Source: Desulfobacterales bacterium (lineage in GTDB: Bacteria > Desulfobacterota > Desulfobulbia > Desulfobulbales > Desulfocapsaceae). Taken from it: a stretch of DNA of 9,040 bases. Shown piece by piece: positions 1 to 6,692 of this stretch. The notes below the pieces were generated by a model. It was not told the origin of the DNA. It was given only the letters and a program-made list of their open reading frames with translations, and did no database searches. A program made the position numbers and the translations under genes. How positions within the stretch are numbered: position 1 is the first letter of the stretch; the number at the start of each line of letters is the position of its first letter. The DNA is taken from assembly GCA_013042695.1 (NCBI GenBank), contig JABDPQ010000044.1:1-9040 (forward strand). The letters run 5' to 3'.

Positions 1-741
1 ATCCTGGCACCATATAATCCGGTGGAGCAGAATATCATTCAGCGACTGCAGCCGCCGTCCTCCCAGTTTCTGCTGGGTACCGATTATTACGGCAGGGATG
101 TGCTGTCCCGGATTATCTGGGGCTGCCGGGTTTCGTTCGTGATCGGCTCGATCTCGGTGGGAATCGCCATGTTTTTTGGCACCATCTTCGGCTCCTTTGC
201 AGGCTACAAAGGGGGGTATATCGACAATTTCATCATGGGGATAATGGATGTTCTGATGTCGATACCGATCCTGCTGATGGGCCTTCTCATCGTTGCCATA
301 CTTGGACCAAGCAAGGTAAACCTGATCATTGCCCTGGCCCTGACGATGATCCCGCGATTTGCGCGCATCGCTCGAGCACCGACCATCGCCGCAAAAGGCA
401 AGGTCTATGTTGAGGCTTGTCAAGCGATGGGGTTTTCGGACCTGCGCATCCTGGTTGTACATATCTTCCCAAATATACTTGGGGACCTGATGGTCATGGG
501 ATCGATTTGGATGGCAACCGCGGTGCGAACTGAAGCGGCTCTTTCCTTTATCGGTCTTGGCGTCAATCCACCCACGGCGACGCTTGGAGGGACGATTCGG
601 GAAGGGTTCAAGGATATCCTCTCTGCACCCTGGGCATCTTTATTTCCCGGGCTGGTGATCCTGTTGATTGTCTTTTCTGCCAATCTCCTGGGTGATGGCC
701 TGCGAGACGCCCTTGATCCAAAATTAAGAAATGAAAAGTAA
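1..741 (+). CDS. dppC: Peptide/opine ABC transporter permease, DppC/OppC type (5' end missing)
   Basis: This is the inner-membrane permease of a dipeptide/oligopeptide/opine/nickel-type importer. It pairs with a DppB-type permease, presumably encoded just upstream, to form the pore fed by a periplasmic binding protein. The reading frame is open from base 1 and the first codons (ILAPYNPVEQ) continue the family, so the GTG at 22 is not the start and the gene is cut by the window edge. Visible are the DppC hallmark LGTDYYGRDVLSR near the start, about five hydrophobic segments, and the EAA-type loop (EACQAMGF, then HIFPNILGD) that contacts the ATPases. The C-terminal LSFIGLGVNPP and NLLGDGLRDALDPKL blocks are also typical of the family. 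The stop overlaps the next gene by 11 bp. The family is clear. The substrate is not: the redox genes downstream favour an amino-acid-derived compound such as an opine or small peptide. Confidence 0.93.
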   Translation: MLAPYNPVEQNIIQRLQPPSSQFLLGTDYYGRDVLSRIIWGCRVSFVIGSISVGIAMFFGTIFGSFAGYKGGYIDNFIMGIMDVLMSIPILLMGLLIVAILGPSKVNLIIALALTMIPRFARIARAPTIAAKGKVYVEACQAMGFSDLRILVVHIFPNILGDLMVMGSIWMATAVRTEAALSFIGLGVNPPTATLGGTIREGFKDILSAPWASLFPGLVILLIVFSANLLGDGLRDALDPKLRNEK

Positions 742-1723
742 CGTGACTGCCATGGAATATGTACTGGAAGTTAAGAATTTGAGTACAGCGTTCAGGCTGC
801 GGTCCGGCTGGTATCGTGCCACTAATGATATTTCCTTTTCCCTGCGGCCTAACGAGACCCTGGCAATCGTCGGGGAGTCAGGCTGTGGAAAAAGTGTTAC
901 TGCTTTTTCCCTGATGGGCCTGCTGCCAAAACACGGGAGCAGAATTGATAGCGGCACCGCTCTATTCAAAGGAGAAGACCTACTGACCATGCCCCGGGAG
1001 AAGCTCAGGAAAATCAGGGGCAGTGCCATGACGATGATTTTTCAGGAACCGATGACCTCCCTCAACCCGGTTCTGACAGTCGGCAGCCAGATCGCCGAAG
1101 CGGTCTATTATCATCGAGGTGGCGGCAAGAGTGCTGCTAAAACAAGAGCGCTCGAACTCATGGACATGGTAAAAATTCCTGCACCAGAAAGCAGATATAC
1201 TGATTATCCCCACCATTTGTCAGGGGGTATGTGTCAGCGTATCATGATCGCTATGTCGCTTGCCTGTGAACCGGATCTGGTCTTTGCCGATGAACCGACC
1301 ACAGCGCTTGATGTGACCATCCAGGCCCAGATGCTCTACCTGCTGCATGAATTGAAGCAAAAACAGCAAATGTCGATGATTTTTATTACCCACGACCTGG
1401 GCGTTGTGGCCCATGTGGCAGATCGGGTAGCTGTCATGTACGCCGGTAACATTGTTGAGACCGCACCCGTTGCCGAGCTGTTTGGCAACCCTCGCCACCC
1501 ATACACCCAAGCCCTGTTAAAATCAATTCCCCGGCTTGACAGGGACGACAAAGACCTGTCTCCTATCCAGGGGATGGTGCCGTCCATTGACGCCATGCCG
1601 GCGGGATGTCGATTTTACGACCGCTGTCGAAAAAAAGATCAATGCACTCCGGATATATTCCCCGAACTCAAAGCCAAAAAAGACTACCCGGACCATCTGG
1701 ACCGTTGTCTGCTGAGCGAGTAA
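731..1723 (+). CDS. dppD: Peptide/opine ABC transporter ATP-binding protein, DppD type
   Basis: This cytoplasmic ATPase energises the importer together with the DppF partner. In the 330-residue product the Walker A is GESGCGKS (48-55), the Q-loop is in IFQEPMTSLNP, the signature is LSGGMCQR (163-170), the Walker B is LVFADEPTTALD (183-194) and the H-switch is H221. The C-terminal oligopeptide extension (HPYTQALLKSIP) is followed by four cysteines, C293, C299, C305 and C326. In related OppD/DppD proteins this extension carries an iron-sulfur cluster, so one is expected here. Length is normal for DppD. The ATG at 731 overlaps the permease stop. A second in-frame ATG at 752 is possible and would remove seven residues without touching the fold, and neither has a strong ribosome binding site. 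The overlap suggests translational coupling to the permease. Confidence 0.95.
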   Translation: MKSNVTAMEYVLEVKNLSTAFRLRSGWYRATNDISFSLRPNETLAIVGESGCGKSVTAFSLMGLLPKHGSRIDSGTALFKGEDLLTMPREKLRKIRGSAMTMIFQEPMTSLNPVLTVGSQIAEAVYYHRGGGKSAAKTRALELMDMVKIPAPESRYTDYPHHLSGGMCQRIMIAMSLACEPDLVFADEPTTALDVTIQAQMLYLLHELKQKQQMSMIFITHDLGVVAHVADRVAVMYAGNIVETAPVAELFGNPRHPYTQALLKSIPRLDRDDKDLSPIQGMVPSIDAMPAGCRFYDRCRKKDQCTPDIFPELKAKKDYPDHLDRCLLSE

Positions 1724-1733
1724 AGGTTTTATC

Positions 1734-2714
1734 ATGAATAATTCAAAAGACCTGCCGCTTCTGAGAGTAGAAAACCTGACAAAACATTTTCGCATAGAGC
1801 GCGGCTTTCCCAAAAGTGTCACCTATACCGTGAAAGCAGTAGATGATGTCTCTTTTACAATCAACAAGCAGGAGGCCTTCGGACTTGCAGGCGAATCCGG
1901 ATGCGGGAAAAGCACCGTCGGCCGCTGCGTGCTGCGGCTCATTGAGCCGAACTCGGGACGGGTGTCTCTTGGCGATATGGATGTACTCGCTCTTGGTAAG
2001 AATGAGCTCAGGATTATGCGAAAAAAGATGCAGATCATTTTTCAAGATCCTTACTCATCTCTCAATCCGAGAAGAACCATTGGCCAGACCCTCGAAGAAC
2101 CCATGTATGTCCATAAGCTTTATCCAAAAAATGATATACGCCAGGTAGCCGAAGGTCTGCTTGAAAGCGTCGGCTTGTCACCTGGCGCGATTGATAAATA
2201 TCCACATGAATTTTCCGGGGGACAGCGGCAGCGCATCGGCATTGCCAGAGCCCTGCTCTTTAACCCTGAACTGATAGTGGCCGATGAGGCGGTATCGGCT
2301 CTTGATGTCTCTATCCAGATGCAAATTCTGCAGATCCTCAAAGATCTAAAAGAGAAGCTTTCCTTGAGTTATCTTTTTATCTCCCACGATCTGGCGGTGG
2401 TCAGGTACTTTTGCCAGCGCGTGGCGATCATGTATTTAGGCAAATTTGTCGAACTTGGAACGGTCAAACAGATTTTTGATGACCCGCTCCACCCGTATAC
2501 CTTGACACTGCGCAACGCCTCCCCCATCCCGGATCCCATGGTAAAACAGGAATTTGCCGAGCTCAAAGGTGAGGTACCGTCACCAATTTCACCCCCGAGC
2601 GGCTGCCATTTCCATCCCCGCTGCCCAAAGGCAATGGATATCTGTCCAAAAGAATACCCTACCTGGACCGAACAAGGTGAAGGCAGGGGTGTTGCCTGTC
2701 ATTTATACACCTAA
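1734..2714 (+). CDS. dppF: Peptide/opine ABC transporter ATP-binding protein, DppF type
   Basis: This is the second ATPase of the importer and would heterodimerise with the DppD-type subunit. The 326-residue product has Walker A GESGCGKS (53-60), Q-loop region IFQDPYSSLNPR (typical of the F subunit), signature FSGGQRQR (160-167), Walker B ending DEAVSALD (184-191) and H-switch H218. The C-terminal extension again has four cysteines (C291, C297, C304, C322), matching the cluster-binding pattern seen in the D subunit. The gene begins 10 bp after dppD with AAAGGT about 8 bp ahead of the ATG. Its C-terminus is read in a different frame from the next gene, and the true boundary is the TAA at 2712-2714. 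Family assignment is secure. Which ligand the complete transporter carries cannot be told from the ATPases. Confidence 0.95.
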   Translation: MNNSKDLPLLRVENLTKHFRIERGFPKSVTYTVKAVDDVSFTINKQEAFGLAGESGCGKSTVGRCVLRLIEPNSGRVSLGDMDVLALGKNELRIMRKKMQIIFQDPYSSLNPRRTIGQTLEEPMYVHKLYPKNDIRQVAEGLLESVGLSPGAIDKYPHEFSGGQRQRIGIARALLFNPELIVADEAVSALDVSIQMQILQILKDLKEKLSLSYLFISHDLAVVRYFCQRVAIMYLGKFVELGTVKQIFDDPLHPYTLTLRNASPIPDPMVKQEFAELKGEVPSPISPPSGCHFHPRCPKAMDICPKEYPTWTEQGEGRGVACHLYT

Positions 2715-2724
2715 CGCAAACATC

Positions 2725-3864
2725 ATGAGCTCTAGAGAGAATCAAAAAAAGTACGATGTTTGCGTAATCGGCGGGGGCTACATGGGAGCTGCCGTTTCTC
2801 TTGGGCTGGTGCAAGCGGGCGCTGACGTTCTGATGATCGATAAGGTCAGCAAAACCCACAAAGCCTCGAGGGCAAACTTTGGTCTTGTCTGGTCTCAAAG
2901 CAAAGGCAGTGGTAACCGGCCCTATGCCAGGTTGTCCGCTCAGGCGGTCCGCGAGTTTTCCCCTTTTGTTGATAATCTTGAGGAAGCCTGCGGCTTCGAT
3001 GTTGAGCTCCGCCTCGGGGCTGGCCTGGTCTTAAGTCTTGGCGAGCAGGAATTTGCCGCACGCTCAGCGGCTCTCGAGACATTGCACCAGGAAGCAACAG
3101 CCAACGGAGAAACGCATCCCTCTGAACTCCTTGACCGCAGGCAGGTCCAGGATCTGGTTGGCAAAGCCATTCTAGGAGACCAAGTGACAGGTGGTTCCTT
3201 CAGCTCAATTGATGGTGATGTCAACCCACTGCTGCTACTCAAAGCGATACGGAAGATGTACCAAAAAAAAGGCGGCACCTTTACCCAGGGTTGCGAGGTC
3301 AACCACCTGTTAAGAAACAACGCTCATTACCAGATTACGACGTCATCGGGAACAATCGAAGCAGATAAAATAGTCCTGGCCGCAGGTCTTGGCAATATTT
3401 CACTGTGTTCCAAACTGGGAATGAAAATCCCCGTGGTGCCCCAGAAGGGTCAGCTGCTGGTAACGGAACGGGTAAAACCCTTCCTCCCACTTCCCTTTAG
3501 CGGTATTCGTCAGACCGGCTGCGGCAGTATCATGATTGGCTATACCCAGGAAAATACTGGGTTCGATACCAACACGACAGTCACTGCAGCTGCACAGCTG
3601 GCAAAAAGAGCAATGCAGATATTTCCCGCCCTGCAACACATCAGAGTGGTGCGGTCATGGGCAAGCCTGAGGATTTTAACCGCCGATGGTCTTCCCATTT
3701 ATGACGAGATTGAAAATTACCCAGGCTGCTACGTCCTCACATCACACAGCTGTGTTACCCTTGCCTCACTGCACTCGTCACTATTACCGCCATGGATTCT
3801 GGGTGGACAAAAACCTGCCTCAATAGAAGGTTTCAACTTAGAGAGATTCAATGTCACTGTTTAA
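2725..3864 (+). CDS. FAD-dependent amino-acid oxidoreductase (DadA/HcnC-like, DAO family), copy 1
   Basis: This flavoprotein of the D-amino-acid oxidase/glycine oxidase superfamily is predicted to oxidise a C-N bond of an amino or imino acid, giving an imine that hydrolyses. The 379-residue product has an N-terminal Rossmann motif GGGYMG (16-21) with acidic D39 ending strand 2, as FAD binding requires. Next comes ASRANFGLVWSQSKG, a block typical of the subgroup found beside opine-oxidase and HcnA/B-like genes. The C-terminal flavin region reads SWASLRILTADGLPIYDE and then HSCVTLAS, where a Cys (C343) sits at a position usually occupied by Gly. The start is placed at ATG 2725, 10 bp after dppF. 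Upstream in-frame codons only read dppF out of frame. No good ribosome binding site is seen, so translation may depend on coupling to dppF. The end overlaps the ferredoxin-like gene by 14 bp. Substrate unknown. Confidence 0.88.
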   Translation: MSSRENQKKYDVCVIGGGYMGAAVSLGLVQAGADVLMIDKVSKTHKASRANFGLVWSQSKGSGNRPYARLSAQAVREFSPFVDNLEEACGFDVELRLGAGLVLSLGEQEFAARSAALETLHQEATANGETHPSELLDRRQVQDLVGKAILGDQVTGGSFSSIDGDVNPLLLLKAIRKMYQKKGGTFTQGCEVNHLLRNNAHYQITTSSGTIEADKIVLAAGLGNISLCSKLGMKIPVVPQKGQLLVTERVKPFLPLPFSGIRQTGCGSIMIGYTQENTGFDTNTTVTAAAQLAKRAMQIFPALQHIRVVRSWASLRILTADGLPIYDEIENYPGCYVLTSHSCVTLASLHSSLLPPWILGGQKPASIEGFNLERFNVTV

Positions 3865-4156
3865 ACAACATAGTCAACAAGATGGCCAAACGGTAACCAT
3901 CGAGTTTGAAGGTACTGCTTTGCAGGTCCCGGAAATGATAACGGTAGCTGCAGCGGTTTTAAGCCATAGCGGCAAGAACCATACTCGCCGTTCCCCGGCG
4001 AGCGGAGAAGAAAGAGCCCCCTACTGTTTTATGGGGGTTTGTCATGAATGTTTGATGGAAATTGACGGTAATCCGAACCAGCAGGCCTGCATTGTCCAGG
4101 TGCAGGAAGGCATGAAGATACGACGCCAACTCGAATTGCCGGGAGGTGATCAGTGA
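3851..4156 (+). CDS. (2Fe-2S)-binding protein, HcnA-like small subunit
   Basis: This 101-residue ferredoxin-fold subunit is expected to relay electrons inside a multi-subunit amino/imino-acid dehydrogenase. Cysteines C59, C64, C67 and C80 (C-x4-C-x2-C-x12-C, in PYCFMGVCHECLMEIDG and QQAC) form the plant-type [2Fe-2S] ligand set. Length and layout match HcnA of cyanide synthase and the small subunits of opine oxidases and D-hydroxyproline dehydrogenases. An AGAGA stretch lies 5 bp before the ATG, inside the end of the preceding oxidoreductase. The stop forms a GTGA overlap with the next gene. Its place between FAD subunits supports a structural role in one complex. A stand-alone ferredoxin is less likely because it lacks anything besides the binding fold and is translationally coupled. 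Confidence 0.9.
   Translation: MSLFKQHSQQDGQTVTIEFEGTALQVPEMITVAAAVLSHSGKNHTRRSPASGEERAPYCFMGVCHECLMEIDGNPNQQACIVQVQEGMKIRRQLELPGGDQ
4142..4150 (+). promoter_or_regulatory. Strong ribosome binding site for the GTG-started HcnB-like gene
   Basis: GGAGGTGAT lies six bases (counting from GGAGG) before the GTG at 4153. It is the best Shine-Dalgarno match in the operon and decides the start of the HcnB-like gene, whose GTG overlaps the TGA of the HcnA-like gene. Confidence 0.7.
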
Positions 4157-5553
4157 TTTCACCTTTTCGGGATGTAATAATCATCGGTGCAGGACCGGCC
4201 GGCCTCTCTGCGGCCATCAGTGCTTCGAGTTTCGGACTTGATGTGCTTGTTCTTGATGAACAGCCGACTCCCGGGGGGCAGCTGTATAGAAATATTGAAA
4301 AAGCAGGGACAGAAACCCGGCAAACGCTTGGGCCGGACTACTCTGAGGGTCTCAACCTGGTTCAGGATTTCAGAGGTTGCGATGCAGAATATCGCGGCAA
4401 TGCCATCGTCTGGAATGTCGAGCCAAATGGTACTGTCTGCTTTTCTGAGGCAGGCCAGTCTGCCCAGATCCGCGGTAGGTTTGTCATCGTTGCAATTGGT
4501 GCAACAGAGAGGCCCGTACCATTTTGTGGTTGGAATCTTCCCGGGGTGTTTGGGGCGGGAGCAATCGATGCTAACTTTAAAAGTTCCGGGACCATTCCAG
4601 GCAGCCCCGTTGTGCTCTGCGGAAGCGGTCCGCTGCTGCTGCTGGTCATTGGGCACCTGGCAAACCTGGGTGTTGAAATACGTGCAGTTCTCGATACAAC
4701 ACCCAGGGGGAACATTTTGTCAGCTCTACCGCTTCTTCCTGGGGCGTTAAGACGCACCGACTATCTTATCAAAGGGGTGCGCATGCTCCTGAACCTGAAA
4801 CGATCGGGGATTGCCTCCTATAAAAAGGTCACCGAGTATGAAGCACGCGGCAACGATCGCCTGGAACGGATCTCTTTTTCAGCCAGCGGTCGGAATCTTG
4901 AAATAGAGTGTGATCTTTTTCTGGTCCATGAAGGCATCATTCCACGGTGCGACTTCACCCAATTGCTTGGCTTAAAACATCTGTGGGACCCGGTACAACG
5001 CTTCTGGTACCCAGATACCAATCAGTTCGGAGCGACAGCTAATGATTCTATTTATGTGGCTGGGGATGGCGCCTTTGTTCACGGCGGTATTCCAGCAACC
5101 CTCAAGGGCAGGCTTGCCGCCCTCGATATTGCCGAAAAACTGCACGTGCTGCCAACCATTGAAAAGGCTGAAACCGTGCCACAGCTTGAAACTAAACTTG
5201 CAGCTGAATTGGCCCCACGCCCATTTATTGATGCCATGTATAAGCCGCGCCCGAACCTTTATCGAACCCAAGACGAGACCCTTGTCTGCCGCTGTGAGGA
5301 AGTAAGCGCCGGTGAAATTATCCAGGCAATGAGAGAAGGATGCCAGGAGCCCAACGAGATCAAGGCGCTGACTCGCTGCGGCATGGGATCCTGCCAGGGA
5401 AGGATGTGCGGAAATGCGCTCAGTGAAATTGCTGCAGAAGAATTACAGCTTGAACCAGAGAAGCTGCGCCCTCTCAACATTCGTGCCCCGGTGCGAAATC
5501 TCTCCCTTGTTGAACTATCAGAGGTGACGCTGCTCGAGGATTCTGATTCATGA
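4153..5553 (+). CDS. FAD/NAD(P)-fold oxidoreductase with C-terminal [2Fe-2S] (BFD-like) domain, HcnB-like subunit
   Basis: This is the 466-residue flavoprotein subunit of an HcnABC/opine-oxidase/sarcosine-oxidase-alpha-like dehydrogenase. It is expected to pass electrons from the catalytic DAO-type subunit towards the respiratory chain. Visible are the first dinucleotide fold GAGPAG (12-17), the ATG-type motif AIGATERPVPF, and a second fold GSGPLLLL starting at G157. The last glycine of the usual NAD(P) motif is absent from that second fold, which agrees with a subunit that does not use NAD(P). The FAD-closing motif is YVAGDGAF (D305). The C-terminal segment has C379-x-C381 and C409-x4-C414 (RCEEV, RCGMGSC), the four-cysteine pattern of BFD-like [2Fe-2S] domains. 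Length matches HcnB. GTG is the start, set by a strong ribosome binding site. It overlaps both neighbours by 4 bp (GTGA and ATGA), so the subunits are likely made in fixed ratio. Confidence 0.9.
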   Translation: MISPFRDVIIIGAGPAGLSAAISASSFGLDVLVLDEQPTPGGQLYRNIEKAGTETRQTLGPDYSEGLNLVQDFRGCDAEYRGNAIVWNVEPNGTVCFSEAGQSAQIRGRFVIVAIGATERPVPFCGWNLPGVFGAGAIDANFKSSGTIPGSPVVLCGSGPLLLLVIGHLANLGVEIRAVLDTTPRGNILSALPLLPGALRRTDYLIKGVRMLLNLKRSGIASYKKVTEYEARGNDRLERISFSASGRNLEIECDLFLVHEGIIPRCDFTQLLGLKHLWDPVQRFWYPDTNQFGATANDSIYVAGDGAFVHGGIPATLKGRLAALDIAEKLHVLPTIEKAETVPQLETKLAAELAPRPFIDAMYKPRPNLYRTQDETLVCRCEEVSAGEIIQAMREGCQEPNEIKALTRCGMGSCQGRMCGNALSEIAAEELQLEPEKLRPLNIRAPVRNLSLVELSEVTLLEDSDS

Positions 5554-6656
5554 GCCATGCCGATATTATTATAATCGGTTCAGGATTAATGGGTGCGGCT
5601 ACAGCGCTTTTTCTTGCAAGAGATGGCAAAAAAGTTGCGCTCATTGAAAAAGAACGTGCCGCTATGCACGCCTCTGCCGTAAATGCAGGCGGAGTGCGGC
5701 GCCTTAACAGGGCCTTTGAGGAGATCCCTCTATCAGTAGCGGCAGCTGAAATGTGGCCGCAGCTCTTGAAGATTGTCGGTGATGACTGCGGTTTTCATCC
5801 GGTTGGCCAGGTTCGCATCGCCCCTGGTGAAAAGGAATTTGAGCAGCTGGCGAAAAGGGTTGCCCGAGTGGAGGCCTTGGGTTTTTTTCATGAAGAACTC
5901 ATTGATGCCAAGGAGGTTCGCCGGCTCGTCCCAGCCTATGTGGGCAGCTGCAGCGGCGGTATTGTTGCAAGATCGGATGGACATGCTCTGCCTGCCAGGA
6001 CCATAAAGGCATTTATACGTACAGCCCGGGCCGAGGGAGTTGAGCTGCACACGCAATGCAGAATCTCTGCTATTTCACATCGCCATGATTGCTTTTTTGT
6101 CGAGGCTGCAGATGGACGGCACTTTCAAGCAGATGCTGTGGTTAATTGCGCCGGGGCCTGGGGGAAAACCATTGCTGCGCTGATCGGCGATGAACTGCCT
6201 CTTGAACCGGTTGCTCTTACCATGATGGTAACCGGACGCATGGAGCGGTTTCTGACACCGGTGATTGGCATACATGGTCATAAACTCTCTTTCAAGCAAG
6301 TGGAGAATGGCACGGTAGTTATCGGTGGTGGTCACAAGGCAACGCTTGATATGCAAACTGAAAAGAACATCATAAAAGTAGCTGAAATTAAAAAAAGCAG
6401 TGAAACCGTCAGGCAACATTTTCCGATCATGCAAAAGAGCACGATTGTCCGCTGCTGGGCTGGAATTGAGGGGATGGTGGACGACGGCCTTCCCATTATT
6501 GATGAATCCCCTGGCATCCCCGGCCTGTTTCATATCTGTGGTTTTTCCGCCCATGGGTTTCAGTTGTCGCCGATGGTTGGTCGACTTGCTGCAGCCCTTG
6601 TCCAGGGCAAAAAGCCTGAGTTGTCTCTAGACTCATTCTCAATGAACCGGTTTTAA
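5550..6656 (+). CDS. FAD-dependent amino-acid oxidoreductase (HcnC/sarcosine-oxidase-like, DAO family), copy 2
   Basis: This 368-residue DAO-family flavoprotein sits where HcnC, the catalytic beta subunit, lies in hcnABC-type operons. It has the N-terminal motif GSGLMG (10-15) with E33 at the end of the second strand. The flavin-contact block NAGGVRRLNRAFEEIPLS is typical of the oxidoreductases that partner HcnA/B-like subunits, and the C-terminal CGFSAHGFQLSPMVG closes the flavin site (Ala where relatives often have Gly). It starts within an ATGA overlap with the HcnB-like gene, with GAGGA upstream. It is shorter than cyanide-synthase HcnC (roughly 420 residues), arguing mildly against HCN production. 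It differs in sequence from the first FAD oxidoreductase and is not a recent duplicate. It could act on the same substrate after a first oxidation, or be an alternative catalytic subunit. Substrate unknown. Confidence 0.89.
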   Translation: MSHADIIIIGSGLMGAATALFLARDGKKVALIEKERAAMHASAVNAGGVRRLNRAFEEIPLSVAAAEMWPQLLKIVGDDCGFHPVGQVRIAPGEKEFEQLAKRVARVEALGFFHEELIDAKEVRRLVPAYVGSCSGGIVARSDGHALPARTIKAFIRTARAEGVELHTQCRISAISHRHDCFFVEAADGRHFQADAVVNCAGAWGKTIAALIGDELPLEPVALTMMVTGRMERFLTPVIGIHGHKLSFKQVENGTVVIGGGHKATLDMQTEKNIIKVAEIKKSSETVRQHFPIMQKSTIVRCWAGIEGMVDDGLPIIDESPGIPGLFHICGFSAHGFQLSPMVGRLAAALVQGKKPELSLDSFSMNRF

Positions 6657-6692
6657 AAGCAGGAAAAATTCTGTAATCCTACAGGGTGCCCT

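Noticed and set aside
1217..1240. Cysteine in the DppD signature (LSGGMCQR)
   Set aside because: This position varies naturally in DppD-type ATPases (Ser or Arg are common), and all catalytic motifs are intact.
2283..2306. Ala instead of Pro after the DppF Walker B (DEAVSALD)
   Set aside because: DEAVSALD is a known variant in peptide-transporter ATPases and does not remove a catalytic residue.
2554..2724. In-frame upstream extension of the first FAD oxidoreductase giving a 436-residue protein
   Set aside because: The extra 57 residues only read the end of dppF in another frame. The Rossmann fold begins just after ATG 2725, as expected for the family.
4159..4656. 165-codon minus-strand frame inside the HcnB-like gene
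   Set aside because: It is antisense to a gene with intact domains and has no recognisable protein features. The same applies to the minus-strand frame at 6075-6554.
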